A stretch of 64,000 nucleotides of DNA from Desulfonatronum thiosulfatophilum (GCF_900104215.1 NZ_FMXO01000010.1:62001-126000); one strand, 5' to 3'. Shown: positions 1 through 8,367, counted from the first letter of the stretch. Program-made: numbers and translations. The notes: generated by a model not told the origin, from the sequence alone.

Positions 1-456
1 CAACTGGCGGGTCGGGCCGGGAGGGGTGAGAGGCCGGGCAGGGTGCTGATCCAGACCCGCAATCCGGAGCATCCCTGCTGGGAACATATCCGCACCGGAA
101 ATTATGAAGCCTTTTTTTCGCAAGAGCTGGAACGGCGCCGGAAGTTCGCCTATCCGCCGTTTGTGAAACTGGCCATGATCAGGTTGAGCTATCCCCGGGA
201 ATGGGAACGCGGCGCGGATGTGGTAACTCAGGCCGGAGAGCACCTGCTTCGGGAGGGCGCCAGGCTGGGACTGCGGGTGCTGGGGCCGGCCCCAGCTCCG
301 TTGAGTCTGCTCAATGGCCGCAAGCGCATTCAATGCTTAGTCAAGGCAATGTCCTGGCTGGAACTTCGGGACGTCTACTCCTCCCTGCAAACCATCTTGC
401 CGCGATCATCCCCGTTCCGTTCCAGCCTGGATCTGGATCCGGTGAACATGCTGTGA
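1..456 (+). CDS. priA: Primosomal protein N' (PriA helicase), C-terminal part
   Basis: This is the 3' end of priA; the reading frame is open from base 1, so the 5' part lies outside the window. PriA is the superfamily 2 helicase that reloads the replisome at stalled forks. Helicase motif VI is visible at the very start (QLAGRAGRGERPGRVLIQT), followed by the C-terminal region with the FAYPPFVKLAMIRLSY segment typical of the family. The frame ends in the usual C-terminal domain with LGPAPAPLSLLNGRKR. The gene is followed by a convergent Smr-domain gene 70 bases downstream. Identity is clear from the motif VI context; nothing can be said about the N-terminal domains. Confidence 0.93.
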   Translation, partial: QLAGRAGRGERPGRVLIQTRNPEHPCWEHIRTGNYEAFFSQELERRRKFAYPPFVKLAMIRLSYPREWERGADVVTQAGEHLLREGARLGLRVLGPAPAPLSLLNGRKRIQCLVKAMSWLELRDVYSSLQTILPRSSPFRSSLDLDPVNML

Positions 457-526
457 TGAACGTCGATCGCGGCAAGCAGGACCAGTTCGATCGTAGATCT
501 GAATTCGCGGAACAATTGCCGCCTGC

Positions 527-1249
527 TCACTCCATGGAAGCCGGCAGATCCCAGCGCACCTTGCCTTGAGTCTTTTTTTGCTTGCGCAGCAGGATGTACA
601 GGGCTCCGGCTCCGCCATGCCGCGGCTGAGCGGTGCAGAAGGCGAGGACGACCCGGCGCAGGGGCTCACGGGTCAACCAGAGGGGCAGTTCTTCGCGGAT
701 CAGGGCCTGGCCGCCCGGCGAGTTCTTGCCGCGCCCGGGAATCAGCAGCACGCAGCGCCGCCCGAGGTGATACTGGGTGCGCAGGAAGTCGTAAGCCGCG
801 TCCCGGGCCTGGGCAGCGTTCAGGCCATGCATGTCCAGATGGGCTTCAACGCTGAACTGCCCCGCCTTGAGCTTTCCAAGAATCTTTTTGTCCAGGTCCT
901 GGATGTAGCCGTGCATGTATTCTTCGGAGTACGAAAGCTCGAAGTCCACATTTCCTTGAACCAGATTGCGCAGGTAGTCGGCCACCCAGATATCTTCATC
1001 GCCGAAGCTCTGCTCTTTTGCCGCCGGGGTGGTCGGGGAGTTTATTCCGGTAACCTGCCTGCCTTTTGCGGCGCCGCTGATGGGCGAAACTCCGGACATG
1101 GCCTGAGTGAACAGATCCTCATCATTCCTGGGCAGCGGCGACTCCGATTTCTCGGTGGATGCTTGTTTCGGGACAGAACGTTTGACCTTCTCCTTTTTGG
1201 GGAATTTCTTTTTGAGGGCCTGGAGGTCTTCAAGGGAATTGAATTTCAT
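527..1249 (-). CDS. Smr-domain protein (MutS2 C-terminal-type nuclease domain)
   Basis: A 240-residue protein with a Smr domain in its C-terminal half. The signature HLDMHGLN begins near residue 137, followed by LLIPGRGKNSPGG and the final FCTAQPRHGGAGALYILL block; the N-terminal 100 residues are charged and low in complexity (Lys-rich, then Ser/Pro). Smr domains bind or nick branched DNA or RNA; stand-alone versions (YdaL/SmrA type) are common. I start it at the ATG reading MKFNSLEDLQ. The frame stays open another 117 codons upstream, but that extension runs through the hexanucleotide repeat and reads as Ile-Ala/Ser/Thr dipeptides, so it is not coding. No good Shine-Dalgarno sequence precedes the chosen start. 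It converges on priA. Confidence 0.85.
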   Translation of the reverse strand: MKFNSLEDLQALKKKFPKKEKVKRSVPKQASTEKSESPLPRNDEDLFTQAMSGVSPISGAAKGRQVTGINSPTTPAAKEQSFGDEDIWVADYLRNLVQGNVDFELSYSEEYMHGYIQDLDKKILGKLKAGQFSVEAHLDMHGLNAAQARDAAYDFLRTQYHLGRRCVLLIPGRGKNSPGGQALIREELPLWLTREPLRRVVLAFCTAQPRHGGAGALYILLRKQKKTQGKVRWDLPASME

Positions 1250-1402
1250 GGCGTAAACCGGCTCGGATCTGGCGTGGTTGATTCGATTTCTTGGAGGGGG
1301 TAGAGAGCGAAAGGCTTGCGAGTGGCAGTATCGGAACATATATCGCCACGACCCGATTGGCAAGAACACTTGAATCTCGAGAGCTCTCTTTGTGTTCGCA
1401 CT

Positions 1403-1516
1403 CGCAATCGTAATCGCAATCGTAATCGCAATCGTAATCGAAATCGTAATCGTAATCGCAATCGCAATCGTAATCGAAATCTTAATCGCAATCGTAATCG
1501 AAATCGAAATCGAAAT
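1403..1516 (+). repeat. Hexanucleotide array, 19 units of CGNAAT
   Basis: Nineteen tandem 6-base units run without interruption. Five of the six positions are constant and the third base of the unit varies freely among C, T and A; only one unit breaks the pattern (CTTAAT near 1481). It sits in the spacer between the Smr gene and rsmD. Related arrays lie at 1684-1723 (opposite orientation) and 33968-34017. Confidence 0.9.
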
Positions 1517-1595
1517 TTTGCTCCTATTCGGCATCCTTGCAATACGGATTTGGTTCCCGCCTGCATGGGTGCCAAACTCGGTGACGACATGGTAA

Positions 1596-1676
1596 GTCAA
1601 GTCATTCCCGCGAAGGCGGAAATCCAGTTGCTCTGGATCGTGGCTGTGTTTCGACCTTGTTGAGCAGTTACATTCG
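1596..1676 (+). repeat. Dispersed intergenic repeat fragment (CATTCCCGCGAAGGCGG type)
   Basis: It contains CATTCCCGCGAAGGCGGAAA followed by TCCAGTTGC, and ends with TTGAGCAGTTACATTCGGG, the inverted form of the terminal motif GTAACTGCTCA seen in the elements at 8212 and 60750. The boundaries are approximate. It lies between two hexanucleotide arrays. Confidence 0.65.
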
Positions 1677-1683
1677 GGTTTTT

Positions 1684-1723
1684 GAAATCGATTTCGATTT
1701 CGATAGCGATTTCGATTTCGATT
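1684..1723 (-). repeat. Second hexanucleotide array, inverted relative to the first
   Basis: About six units of ATTTCG on the plus strand (AAATCG repeats on the minus strand), with one interruption (ATAGCG). It is inverted relative to the array at 1403-1516, so the two could pair as a long imperfect hairpin across a 167-base loop. Confidence 0.85.
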
Positions 1724-1773
1724 AGGTGAACGTTGAAACAGTCTTCAGGAGTGGCGTTGGCGGGGGAAGAATT

Positions 1774-2442
1774 GTGAGGATCATTGCGGGGCATTGGAAA
1801 GGTCGACGGATCAAGACCACCGAAGGGGAAGGCTACCGCCCGGCCATGGGCAAGGTGCGTGAAGCCGTGTTCTCCATGTTGTCCTCGCGGGGGGTGCAGT
1901 GGGAGGAAGCGCGGGTGCTGGATGTTTTTGCCGGCAGCGGCAGCCTGGGATGGGAAGCCTTGAGCCGTGGAGCACGGGAGGTCTGCTTTATCGAGAGCGA
2001 TCCCAAGGCTCTGCGTCTGCTACGGGAACAGGTATCCTCCTTTTCTCGTCCTGGGCAGCTTGTGCGTGTCTTGCCTGGCGATGCTCTGCGCATTCTGGCC
2101 GCTTCTCCGAAATCCAGCGGCAAAAGAGTGTTCCGACTTTCCGTAGACGATCCGACTTGCGAGGCACCTCCGAATCAAGGATATAACGTGCTTTTTCTTG
2201 ATCCGCCCTATGGCCGCGGCTTGCTGGGGCGCGCTCTAGCTCTTGCCCATGCCCATGGCTGGATTGCCCCGAAAGCTCTGGTCTGCGTGGAAGTCGAGGC
2301 TGACGCAGACGTTACGGAAATGGAACTGCCCGGATATGAACTGGAAACCGATCGCCTCTATGGCCAAACCCGGATCATTCTATGGAAAAAAATTACTGCA
2401 AGAAACGAATCGCCGTCTATCCCGGAACCTTCGATCCCTTGA
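1774..2442 (+). CDS. rsmD: 16S rRNA (guanine-966-N2)-methyltransferase RsmD
   Basis: A class I SAM-dependent methyltransferase that methylates G966 of 16S rRNA. The start region RIIAGHWKGRRIKTTEG is the family signature. The SAM-binding loop DVFAGSGSLG begins at residue 50 and the catalytic DPPY motif is at residues 143-146. A GTG start at 1774 is chosen because GGGGGAAGA lies just upstream and the family begins at this point; an in-frame ATG 48 bases earlier would add an unusual leader. At 222 residues it is a little long; the last residues overlap coaD by 61 bases. It forms a tight run with coaD and miaA, and rsmD-coaD pairing is widespread in bacteria. Confidence 0.92.
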   Translation: MRIIAGHWKGRRIKTTEGEGYRPAMGKVREAVFSMLSSRGVQWEEARVLDVFAGSGSLGWEALSRGAREVCFIESDPKALRLLREQVSSFSRPGQLVRVLPGDALRILAASPKSSGKRVFRLSVDDPTCEAPPNQGYNVLFLDPPYGRGLLGRALALAHAHGWIAPKALVCVEVEADADVTEMELPGYELETDRLYGQTRIILWKKITARNESPSIPEPSIP

Positions 2443-2891
2443 CCAACGGCCATGTCAGCCTGATACGACGGGGGTTGGAAGTCTTTGATCAGGTCATTGT
2501 CGCGGTGGCGCACGACACGCCGAAGATACCCCTGTTCAACCTGGAAGAACGGCTGGATATGGTGAATGCCGTCTTTGCGCCGGAACCGAGGGTTCTGGGT
2601 GAGGGGTTTCAGGGGTTGCTGGTGGAGTATGCCCGCAATCGCGGCGCCAGCGTCATCTTGCGGGGTCTTCGGGCGACGTCGGATTTTGAGTACGAATTTC
2701 AGCTGGCCTTGATGAATCGTCGCCTGGAACGCGGTCTCCAGACCATGTTTCTGATGACCGACTACAAATGGCTGTACATCAGTTCCACGATCATCAAGGA
2801 GGCGGCCCGGCTGCATGGCGACGTGCAGGGACTTGTGCCCGATGTGGTTTTGCAGCGTTTGCAGCAAAAGTATGGAACCAGGAAAAACTGA
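2382..2891 (+). CDS. coaD: Phosphopantetheine adenylyltransferase
   Basis: CoaD transfers AMP from ATP to 4'-phosphopantetheine, the fourth step of coenzyme A synthesis. The nucleotidyltransferase motif GTFDPLTNGH is at residues 15-24, and the second signature ISSTIIKEAA is near residue 130; LRGLRATSDFEYE is also characteristic. The length of 169 residues is normal. It begins inside the end of rsmD and its last 20 bases overlap the start of miaA, so the three genes are probably one translationally coupled unit. Confidence 0.96.
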   Translation: MEKNYCKKRIAVYPGTFDPLTNGHVSLIRRGLEVFDQVIVAVAHDTPKIPLFNLEERLDMVNAVFAPEPRVLGEGFQGLLVEYARNRGASVILRGLRATSDFEYEFQLALMNRRLERGLQTMFLMTDYKWLYISSTIIKEAARLHGDVQGLVPDVVLQRLQQKYGTRKN

Positions 2892-3852
2892 CGAATCCGT
2901 GCCGTCATTACAACCCGGAAGCGCCGAACGGGAAGCCTCCCGGATCATCTGCCTTGTGGGCGCGACCGGTACCGGCAAGACCGCCGCGGCCCTGACCCTG
3001 GCCCGACACTATCCGGTGACCGTGATCAACGCGGATTCCCGGCAGGTTTACAAGGATGTCCCGATCATAACGGCTCAGCCGGACAGCGGCGAGCAGAGCC
3101 AATGCCCCCACCGGTTGTACGGCTTTCTGGAAATGCGGGAAACCATCTCCGCGGGGCGGTTCATGGACGAGGCTCGGCGCGAGTTGGCGGCATGCCGGGA
3201 GCAGGGGCGTTTGGGCGTGTTGGTGGGAGGAACCGGGCTGTACCTGCGCGCGCTCGGGGGCGGATTGGCGGACATTCCCGAAGTGCCCGGGGAAATCAGA
3301 GAAGAAGTATTGCGCCGCTGCGCCGCCCAGGGTTCGGAAATCCTGCATGCGCGACTGATGGAAGTGGATCCCGAATATGCCGTCAAGATTCATCCCCGGG
3401 ACCGTCAGAGAGTATGCCGGGCGTTGGAGGTTCATCAGGCTTCGGGGCGGCCTCTGTCCTGGTGGCATGCCCACCGCCGATCCACCCAGGGGCTGGATCT
3501 GTTCATTGTCGGGCTGCGCCTGGACCGCCGGGAATTGCACGACCGCCTGGCACAAAGGATCGGTCAAATGCTTGAACTCGGCGCGGTCCGGGAGATCGAG
3601 CAGGCATGGCGGATATGTCCGGACCGGGAAGCACCGGGTTTTTCCGGCATCGGTTGCCGGGAACTTCTGGATTACTGTTCCGGCGCAACCACTCTGGACC
3701 AGGCCAGGGATCTGTGGCTGTTCCGGACCAGGGCCTATGCCAAAAGGCAGGAGACATGGTTCAACAATATTTCGGAAGTGCAATGGGTGCGGGCCGGGGA
3801 TGAGCAAGAGCTGCTGCGCTGCATTGCCAGGCAGAAGCTGAACCTGAGCTGA
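2872..3852 (+). CDS. miaA: tRNA dimethylallyltransferase
   Basis: MiaA adds a dimethylallyl group to N6 of A37 in tRNAs that read UNN codons. The P-loop GATGTGKT is at residues 30-37, followed by NADSRQVYKD with the catalytic Asp, GGTGLYLRAL, HPRDRQRVCRALEV and the C-terminal RTRAYAKRQETWF motif. The ATG at 2872 gives 326 residues, normal for the family, and overlaps coaD by 20 bases; the open frame extends further upstream but only inside coaD. The first 20 residues before the P-loop region are non-conserved. Confidence 0.94.
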   Translation: MEPGKTDESVPSLQPGSAEREASRIICLVGATGTGKTAAALTLARHYPVTVINADSRQVYKDVPIITAQPDSGEQSQCPHRLYGFLEMRETISAGRFMDEARRELAACREQGRLGVLVGGTGLYLRALGGGLADIPEVPGEIREEVLRRCAAQGSEILHARLMEVDPEYAVKIHPRDRQRVCRALEVHQASGRPLSWWHAHRRSTQGLDLFIVGLRLDRRELHDRLAQRIGQMLELGAVREIEQAWRICPDREAPGFSGIGCRELLDYCSGATTLDQARDLWLFRTRAYAKRQETWFNNISEVQWVRAGDEQELLRCIARQKLNLS

Positions 3853-3892
3853 ACCGGGTTCAACGAATTATCTGGATTGGGAGGAACTTCAT

Positions 3893-4798
3893 TTGCGAAA
3901 CGATCATGCAATAAATCGGATATTCATGACGGCCTTGGCGATAGCGGCCATTTTGTTGATAAACTTCCCTGTTCATGCCGGGCAGGATGTCCGGATTTTC
4001 GTGGAGGCCGAGGAGGCCGACCTTGCGGAGCCGCGCCCTTCAGCCCTGCGCGAGGCCTTGGCCCAAGGGGTGTTCCAGGAAGCGGAAGCGTTGCTCGGCG
4101 GCGAACTGGGCGAGCCGCGACGATCGGCTCTGCGGCGGATTCTGGAGCCTCGGGCCCAGGAGTATGTCCTGGACTGGGAGGAACGCGAGTTCCTGCCCAC
4201 GGAGTGGGGAGCGGTTCTGCACGTGAACGTGCGCGTCCATCGGCAGGCTTTGCGCGGTTTTCTGCAATCCTTGGGCACATACTATACCCGGAACAATGTG
4301 ATCGGGTATCGTTTGGAGGCGCGAGGGCTCAATGCCGAACAGACGGAAGTGATCCGGAACCTGGAAGTCCTCTCCGGAGTCCGCCAAGACGGGGCCGACA
4401 GCTTGATTTTGCGCCTGAACTCTCAGGCGGACGGCTCCTTGCAGGGAACGCTGGACTATGAGGGGCTGGTCTGGTCCGCGATGGGACCGGAGCTGCCGGA
4501 GGTCTGGATCGGGCTCTGGTCCAACTATTTCGGCATGGACCGGGTGCGGCGAACTTTCGAAGACGATATGATTCTCGACACCCATGGCTGGACCGCGGCC
4601 GGAGATGTCCAATCCTTCGATCAGGCCCTGCGCGAGTGGGAAGTTTCCGTGGACCGGATCGATCTGCTTGGCATCTCCATGCAACCGGATGGGCTGCTTC
4701 AGGCAAGATGGAGGATCGTGACCACGGATCGATCGGGCATGCAGTCCCGCGTCCGGCAGTATTTTCAAAATCGCGACGTCGCATATTCCGTTCAATAG
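3893..4798 (+). CDS. Secreted protein of unknown function
   Basis: A 301-residue protein that I do not recognise with certainty. It has a clear N-terminal signal peptide (hydrophobic TALAIAAILLINF, then FPVHAGQ as a likely cleavage region), so it should be periplasmic. The next part (SALREALAQGVFQEAE, then YVLDWEEREF) resembles the envelope domains found in DUF2066- and FlgT-like proteins, but this is only a visual impression. No catalytic motif or cysteine pattern is visible. The start is TTG at 3893, favoured by GGGAGG eight bases upstream. It sits 40 bases after miaA in the same direction. Its stop lies next to a long palindromic repeat that may end the transcript. Confidence 0.75.
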   Translation: MRNDHAINRIFMTALAIAAILLINFPVHAGQDVRIFVEAEEADLAEPRPSALREALAQGVFQEAEALLGGELGEPRRSALRRILEPRAQEYVLDWEEREFLPTEWGAVLHVNVRVHRQALRGFLQSLGTYYTRNNVIGYRLEARGLNAEQTEVIRNLEVLSGVRQDGADSLILRLNSQADGSLQGTLDYEGLVWSAMGPELPEVWIGLWSNYFGMDRVRRTFEDDMILDTHGWTAAGDVQSFDQALREWEVSVDRIDLLGISMQPDGLLQARWRIVTTDRSGMQSRVRQYFQNRDVAYSVQ

Positions 4799-5022
4799 TT
4801 GTAACTGCTCAGCTGCGGCCCGGCTTGTCTCGATTTTTCGGCCTCGCAACTTCTTCATCGGCTTCGTAACATCGAACCATTGCCGGAATAAACAGCATTT
4901 GGCGCTTCAAGCGTCCGGCATTGGTTCGATGAACGAATCCTGACTCAGTCAGACAGGCGATGCCGAAAAATTGAGACAAGCCGGACCACTTCATGCCATA
5001 AAATCAAAAGTACTGAATAGTT
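4799..5022 (+). repeat. Long nested-palindrome intergenic element, copy A
   Basis: The outer arms at 4820-4842 and 4962-4984 (CCGGCTTGTCTC then GATTTTTCGGC) are complementary at 22 of 23 positions. The inner arms at 4870-4887 and 4914-4931 (CATCGAACCATTGCCGGA) are complementary at 17 of 18. The left end has GTAACTGCTCAGCTGC; the right end has a degenerate GTACTGAATAGTTGCC. A near-identical copy is at 42657-42885, and decayed copies are at 29176 and 36062. No ORF of interest is inside. Confidence 0.9.
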
Positions 5023-5112
5023 GCCAATAGTTTATCGCGATGCTCCGGTTTAACGTCAGGTACGTCCGACTGAACGAGCCATCATATTCCACCATGGAAG
5101 GAGACGACAATC

Positions 5113-5226
5113 ATGGCTGAATTCACATGTTCCAGCTGCGGAGAAAAGAAGGAAGGGCGCTGCAAGCCGCAAAAATGCCCCAAGTGTGGTGAGAAGGGGA
5201 CCATGGTCAAACAGGCAAAGAAATGA
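5113..5226 (+). CDS. Small zinc-ribbon protein (37 residues)
   Basis: A 37-residue protein with two CxxC knuckles: C6-x2-C9 and C22-x2-C25, plus C17 in the segment GRCKPQKCPKCG. This spacing is that of a small zinc-ribbon/rubredoxin-like knuckle, and RCKP-KCP-CG small proteins occur next to other genes in Desulfovibrionales-type bacteria as far as I recall. GGAAGGAGAC precedes the ATG by about five bases, a strong ribosome-binding site, which supports real translation. The gene is basic at its end (KQAKK). It sits 35 bases before the RACo-like gene and may be co-transcribed. Function unknown; metal binding is inferred from the cysteines. Confidence 0.8.
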   Translation: MAEFTCSSCGEKKEGRCKPQKCPKCGEKGTMVKQAKK

Positions 5227-5261
5227 TTCCTCGAAAGACCAAAGGCATGGGATAGGGATTG

Positions 5262-6887
5262 ATGGTTGACCCCGTTCATTTTGTCGACGCCCGGGGCCAG
5301 ACCCGTCTGGTACGGGCGGATCCCCGACAAACCCTGGCGCATGTCCTCTTTCTGGAGGGGCTTTGGCCGACGCGCCCTTTTTGCGCCGGCCTGGGGCGCT
5401 GTGGACATTGCGTCGTCTATTTTGATCATGCCCCTCCGGAGCCTTTGCCCGCGGAAACGGCAGCGCTTTCATCCGCTGTTCTTTCCAGCGGCGGGCGCCT
5501 GGCCTGCCGCCGTGTTGCCGAACCCGGACTGCGGATTGCTTTGCCTTTTTCCTTTCCCGCATCCATAATCGAAACAGAAAAACTTTCCCTGCCCAGGTCC
5601 ACGCAGGGGCCGTTGTCTCTGGCCATGGATCTGGGCACGACCAGCATTCACTGGCTGGCGGGCGATCAAACCGGCAAACTTGCCGGAGGACGGGAATTCA
5701 ATCCGCAGTTGGTCGCAGGCAGCGAAGTGATGTCGCGTCTGGCCTTTGCTCTGGCTGATCCCGGCAATGGCGGCGTCCTGCGCGATATTGTCCTGCGCCG
5801 GCTGCAGGCACTGGTCAGGGCTTTTCCCGAACCCGTGGAACGGGCATGCATCGCGGGCAATACCGTGATGACCGCGCTTCTGCTGGACTGGCCTCTGGCG
5901 GGCTTGGCTTCAGCACCCTACAGGCTGCCGCACCCGGGGGGGATCTGGACCACGATCCACCTGCCCGATGGTTCAGGCCTGCAGACCTACATCCCTCCGC
6001 TTCCGGCGCCGTTCATCGGCGCGGATGTGAGTGCGGGGCTGGCGGCCCTGCATTTCAGTCAGGCGTCCCCGCCCGCCTATCCATGGCTGTTTGCGGATCT
6101 GGGAACGAACGGAGAATTCGTCCTGGCCCTGGGCCCGGAGCAGTATCTGGCCGCCAGCGTGCCCATGGGGCCGGCTCTGGAGGGAATCGGCATGGCGCGG
6201 GGCTCGGCGGCTCTGCCCGGAGTCTGGGTCGATGTGACGCTGACGGCCCGCGGGCTCCAGCCCCGGATCTTGACGGAATCGGCTACCGTCGTTGGGTCGG
6301 CAGCCATTATTCCGCCGAAGCCGGATCAATCCGAGCCCATGACTGGCCAACGCATCTCCGGAACGGGCTATCTGTCGCTGCTGGCGGTTTTGCGCCGCCT
6401 GGGGCTGCTGGACGAAGCTGGTGGCTTTGTTGCCGGCCAGAACCCCCTGGCGCGGCGTGTCGGCCTTGAATTGCGGCAGGACGAGGGTGAAACCCGATTC
6501 ATGCTCGGACCGGACGTCTTCCTGACGGGACGGGACGTGGAAGAGGTGCTCAAGGTCAAGGCCGCTTTCAACTTGGCTTTCTCCCGGTTGCTGGAGGCGG
6601 GGGGGATAGCCCCTGATGCGTTGCGTGCCGTGTATCTGGCCGGCGCTCTCGGGGAACATGTCGATCTGTCCGCCCTGGAGGAGCTGGGATTTGTCCCCCT
6701 GGGATCGAAGCAGCGCATCAAGCCCCTGGGGAACACCTCCCTGGCCGGCGCCCGCCTGCTGGCGACTGAGCAGCGGGCCAGGGACTGGATCGAGCAGGCC
6801 GTGCCCCGAGTCACGACCTTGGACATCGGGCAGGAAAAAAACTTTTTTACGAATTACATTCAAAGGTTGGTCTTTCGATATGTCTGA
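5262..6887 (+). CDS. RACo-like ASKHA-domain protein with N-terminal 2Fe-2S ferredoxin domain
   Basis: A 541-residue protein of the RACo/DUF4445 family. These ATP-dependent activators reduce the Co(II) state of corrinoid proteins back to Co(I). The N-terminal plant-type [2Fe-2S] domain has C41, C47, C50 and C82 (CAGLGRCGHC and LACRR). The ASKHA ATPase fold follows, with AMDLGTTSIHWL near residue 125, FADLGTNGEFVL, and AGALGEHVDLS near the end. I choose the ATG at 5262, one codon after a possible TTG. It overlaps the downstream Rsm22-like gene by eight bases, so the two are translationally coupled. No corrinoid methyltransferase is in the window, so its partner is unknown. It is consistent with the cobalt operon at 42.9-47 kb. 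Confidence 0.85.
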   Translation: MVDPVHFVDARGQTRLVRADPRQTLAHVLFLEGLWPTRPFCAGLGRCGHCVVYFDHAPPEPLPAETAALSSAVLSSGGRLACRRVAEPGLRIALPFSFPASIIETEKLSLPRSTQGPLSLAMDLGTTSIHWLAGDQTGKLAGGREFNPQLVAGSEVMSRLAFALADPGNGGVLRDIVLRRLQALVRAFPEPVERACIAGNTVMTALLLDWPLAGLASAPYRLPHPGGIWTTIHLPDGSGLQTYIPPLPAPFIGADVSAGLAALHFSQASPPAYPWLFADLGTNGEFVLALGPEQYLAASVPMGPALEGIGMARGSAALPGVWVDVTLTARGLQPRILTESATVVGSAAIIPPKPDQSEPMTGQRISGTGYLSLLAVLRRLGLLDEAGGFVAGQNPLARRVGLELRQDEGETRFMLGPDVFLTGRDVEEVLKVKAAFNLAFSRLLEAGGIAPDALRAVYLAGALGEHVDLSALEELGFVPLGSKQRIKPLGNTSLAGARLLATEQRARDWIEQAVPRVTTLDIGQEKNFFTNYIQRLVFRYV

Positions 6888-8208
6888 GGAGAAATCCAAA
6901 ATCGCTTTCGGGCCGAAGTCCTCTTCGATGTCCTTTCCTGCATCCTTTCCGGCATCCTTTCCGGATCTTTCCGAAGAGGCGAGCCAAGCCCTGCTGGGGT
7001 ACGCCGATCTGCTGCGGGACGTCTTTCCGATGAAGGCCGCCCACCGCCGACATCTGGCCGACAACATCCAGGAGCTGTCTTCGTTTCTGATTGAAGACCG
7101 CAAGGAAGTCCTGGGCCGGGACTATCTTCACACGCCTGCGGCCCTGGGAGCCTATCTGTGGTACTTCCTGCCCTGGAACCTGCTGCGTCTGACCCGGCTT
7201 CTGGGCGGGCTGAAGCCGGATCTTCCCGAAGGCGCGAACATCGTCGATCTCGGGGCTGGACCATTGACTTTTGTCCAGGCTCTTGCCCTGGCCAGGCCGG
7301 ACTTGCTGTCCAGGGAACTGCATTTTTATTGCCTGGATACGACCCCCAAGCCGATGCGCGAAGGGCGCAAGCTGTATCACGGCCTGCTGAATGCCCTGGG
7401 AATGGCGGAATCAGCCCGGTGGAAGATTCATCTGGTGCATGCCCCATGGCATGTCGCGCTCAAGGACACGCCGCGGGCCGACATGCTGGTTGCAACCAAT
7501 TTTATGAATGAGCTGCCCTGGCATCGCCGGGAACCGCTCAGCGAACAGGTGCGTGTTTTTTTTCGGGAGGTCTCCTCCAGCCTGCGTCCTGACGGTCAGG
7601 CGCTGTTCGTGGAACCGGGCAACCGGCTCGGAGGCAAGCTGATCACCTTGCTCCGGGAAAGCGGTGTCGGGGCGGGCTGGAACGTCCTGGGACCCTGTAC
7701 CCATCCCCAACCATGCCCAATGCTTGCCCACCGGGAAACCTCCTGGTGTCATTTCACGGTGTCCACCCGGGGTTGCCCGCCCTGGCTGGAGGAGTTGTCC
7801 CGGGAGGCGGAGCTGCGGAAGCGGGACGTGAGCCTGAGCTATGTGCATCTTGCCGGTCCCCAGGGCCGCCGGCCGGACACCAAGGAGGATCTGGCCCGCA
7901 TCATCAGCGCTGAATTTCCAGTGCCGGACCGGGAGAAAGGGATGATGACCGGACGCTATGGCTGCGCCGTCCACGGCAAGGTGCTGATTCTTTCCGGTCA
8001 AGGGGAAGCGGGAACCCGTTCCGGGGACATCGTGCCCGTGCATCTGCCAGAAAAACCACGGCACGACCCCAAAAGCCAAGCCCTGATCGGCACGCTGCAC
8101 CCGGACAAAAAGCCCCGAAGAGCGACCCGGCGTCCCGAAGAAGTGAAGAGCCCGGGTCGGGAGGCGCGCCGTGAGGACGGCGGTCCAAATAGGACCAGGA
8201 AAAAGTAG
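6880..8208 (+). CDS. Rsm22-family putative ribosomal small-subunit methyltransferase
   Basis: A 442-residue protein with a SAM-binding loop (IVDLGAGPLTFVQALALARP) and a cysteine cluster typical of Rsm22/METTL17: C273 and C279 in PCTHPQPCP, C290 in SWCHF, and a possible fourth ligand C362 in YGCAVHGK. The mitochondrial homologue METTL17 is known to carry a [4Fe-4S] cluster on such cysteines and to act in small-subunit assembly. The C-terminal 70 residues are a basic tail (Lys/Arg-rich, ending in RTRKK), which suits RNA binding. The ATG overlaps the stop of the RACo-like gene. rRNA methyl transfer is inferred; the metazoan relatives may be assembly factors rather than active enzymes. Confidence 0.8.
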   Translation: MSEEKSKIAFGPKSSSMSFPASFPASFPDLSEEASQALLGYADLLRDVFPMKAAHRRHLADNIQELSSFLIEDRKEVLGRDYLHTPAALGAYLWYFLPWNLLRLTRLLGGLKPDLPEGANIVDLGAGPLTFVQALALARPDLLSRELHFYCLDTTPKPMREGRKLYHGLLNALGMAESARWKIHLVHAPWHVALKDTPRADMLVATNFMNELPWHRREPLSEQVRVFFREVSSSLRPDGQALFVEPGNRLGGKLITLLRESGVGAGWNVLGPCTHPQPCPMLAHRETSWCHFTVSTRGCPPWLEELSREAELRKRDVSLSYVHLAGPQGRRPDTKEDLARIISAEFPVPDREKGMMTGRYGCAVHGKVLILSGQGEAGTRSGDIVPVHLPEKPRHDPKSQALIGTLHPDKKPRRATRRPEEVKSPGREARREDGGPNRTRKK

Positions 8209-8211
8209 AAC

Positions 8212-8290
8212 GGAAGTAACTGTTCAGCAGTAGCGGACAAAAAAAAGATGCTGGATTCCCGTGAAGGCGGGAATCCAGGTTCAGCAGAGT
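8212..8290 (+). repeat. Intergenic repeat with perfect 11-bp hairpin
   Basis: It begins GTAACTGTTCAGCAG (terminal motif of the repeat family) and contains the perfect inverted repeat CTGGATTCCCG / CGGGAATCCAG at 8251-8261 and 8268-8278 with a six-base loop. It lies directly after the Rsm22-like gene and could act as a transcription stop, but no T-run follows. Confidence 0.7.
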
Positions 8291-8367
8291 TTCAGGCTGT
8301 GTCCGGTTCTTGAGCAGATACAGGAACTGATTTTTTTACCTGATCCCCCAGCACATAAGGATGAACT

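Noticed and set aside
1316-1663. Protein of Arg-Asn repeats reading through the hexanucleotide array
   Set aside because: It comes from the repeat alone, has no ribosome-binding site and continues into another dispersed repeat.
1403-1723. CRISPR array
   Set aside because: The 6-base repeats have no spacers; no cas genes are in the window.
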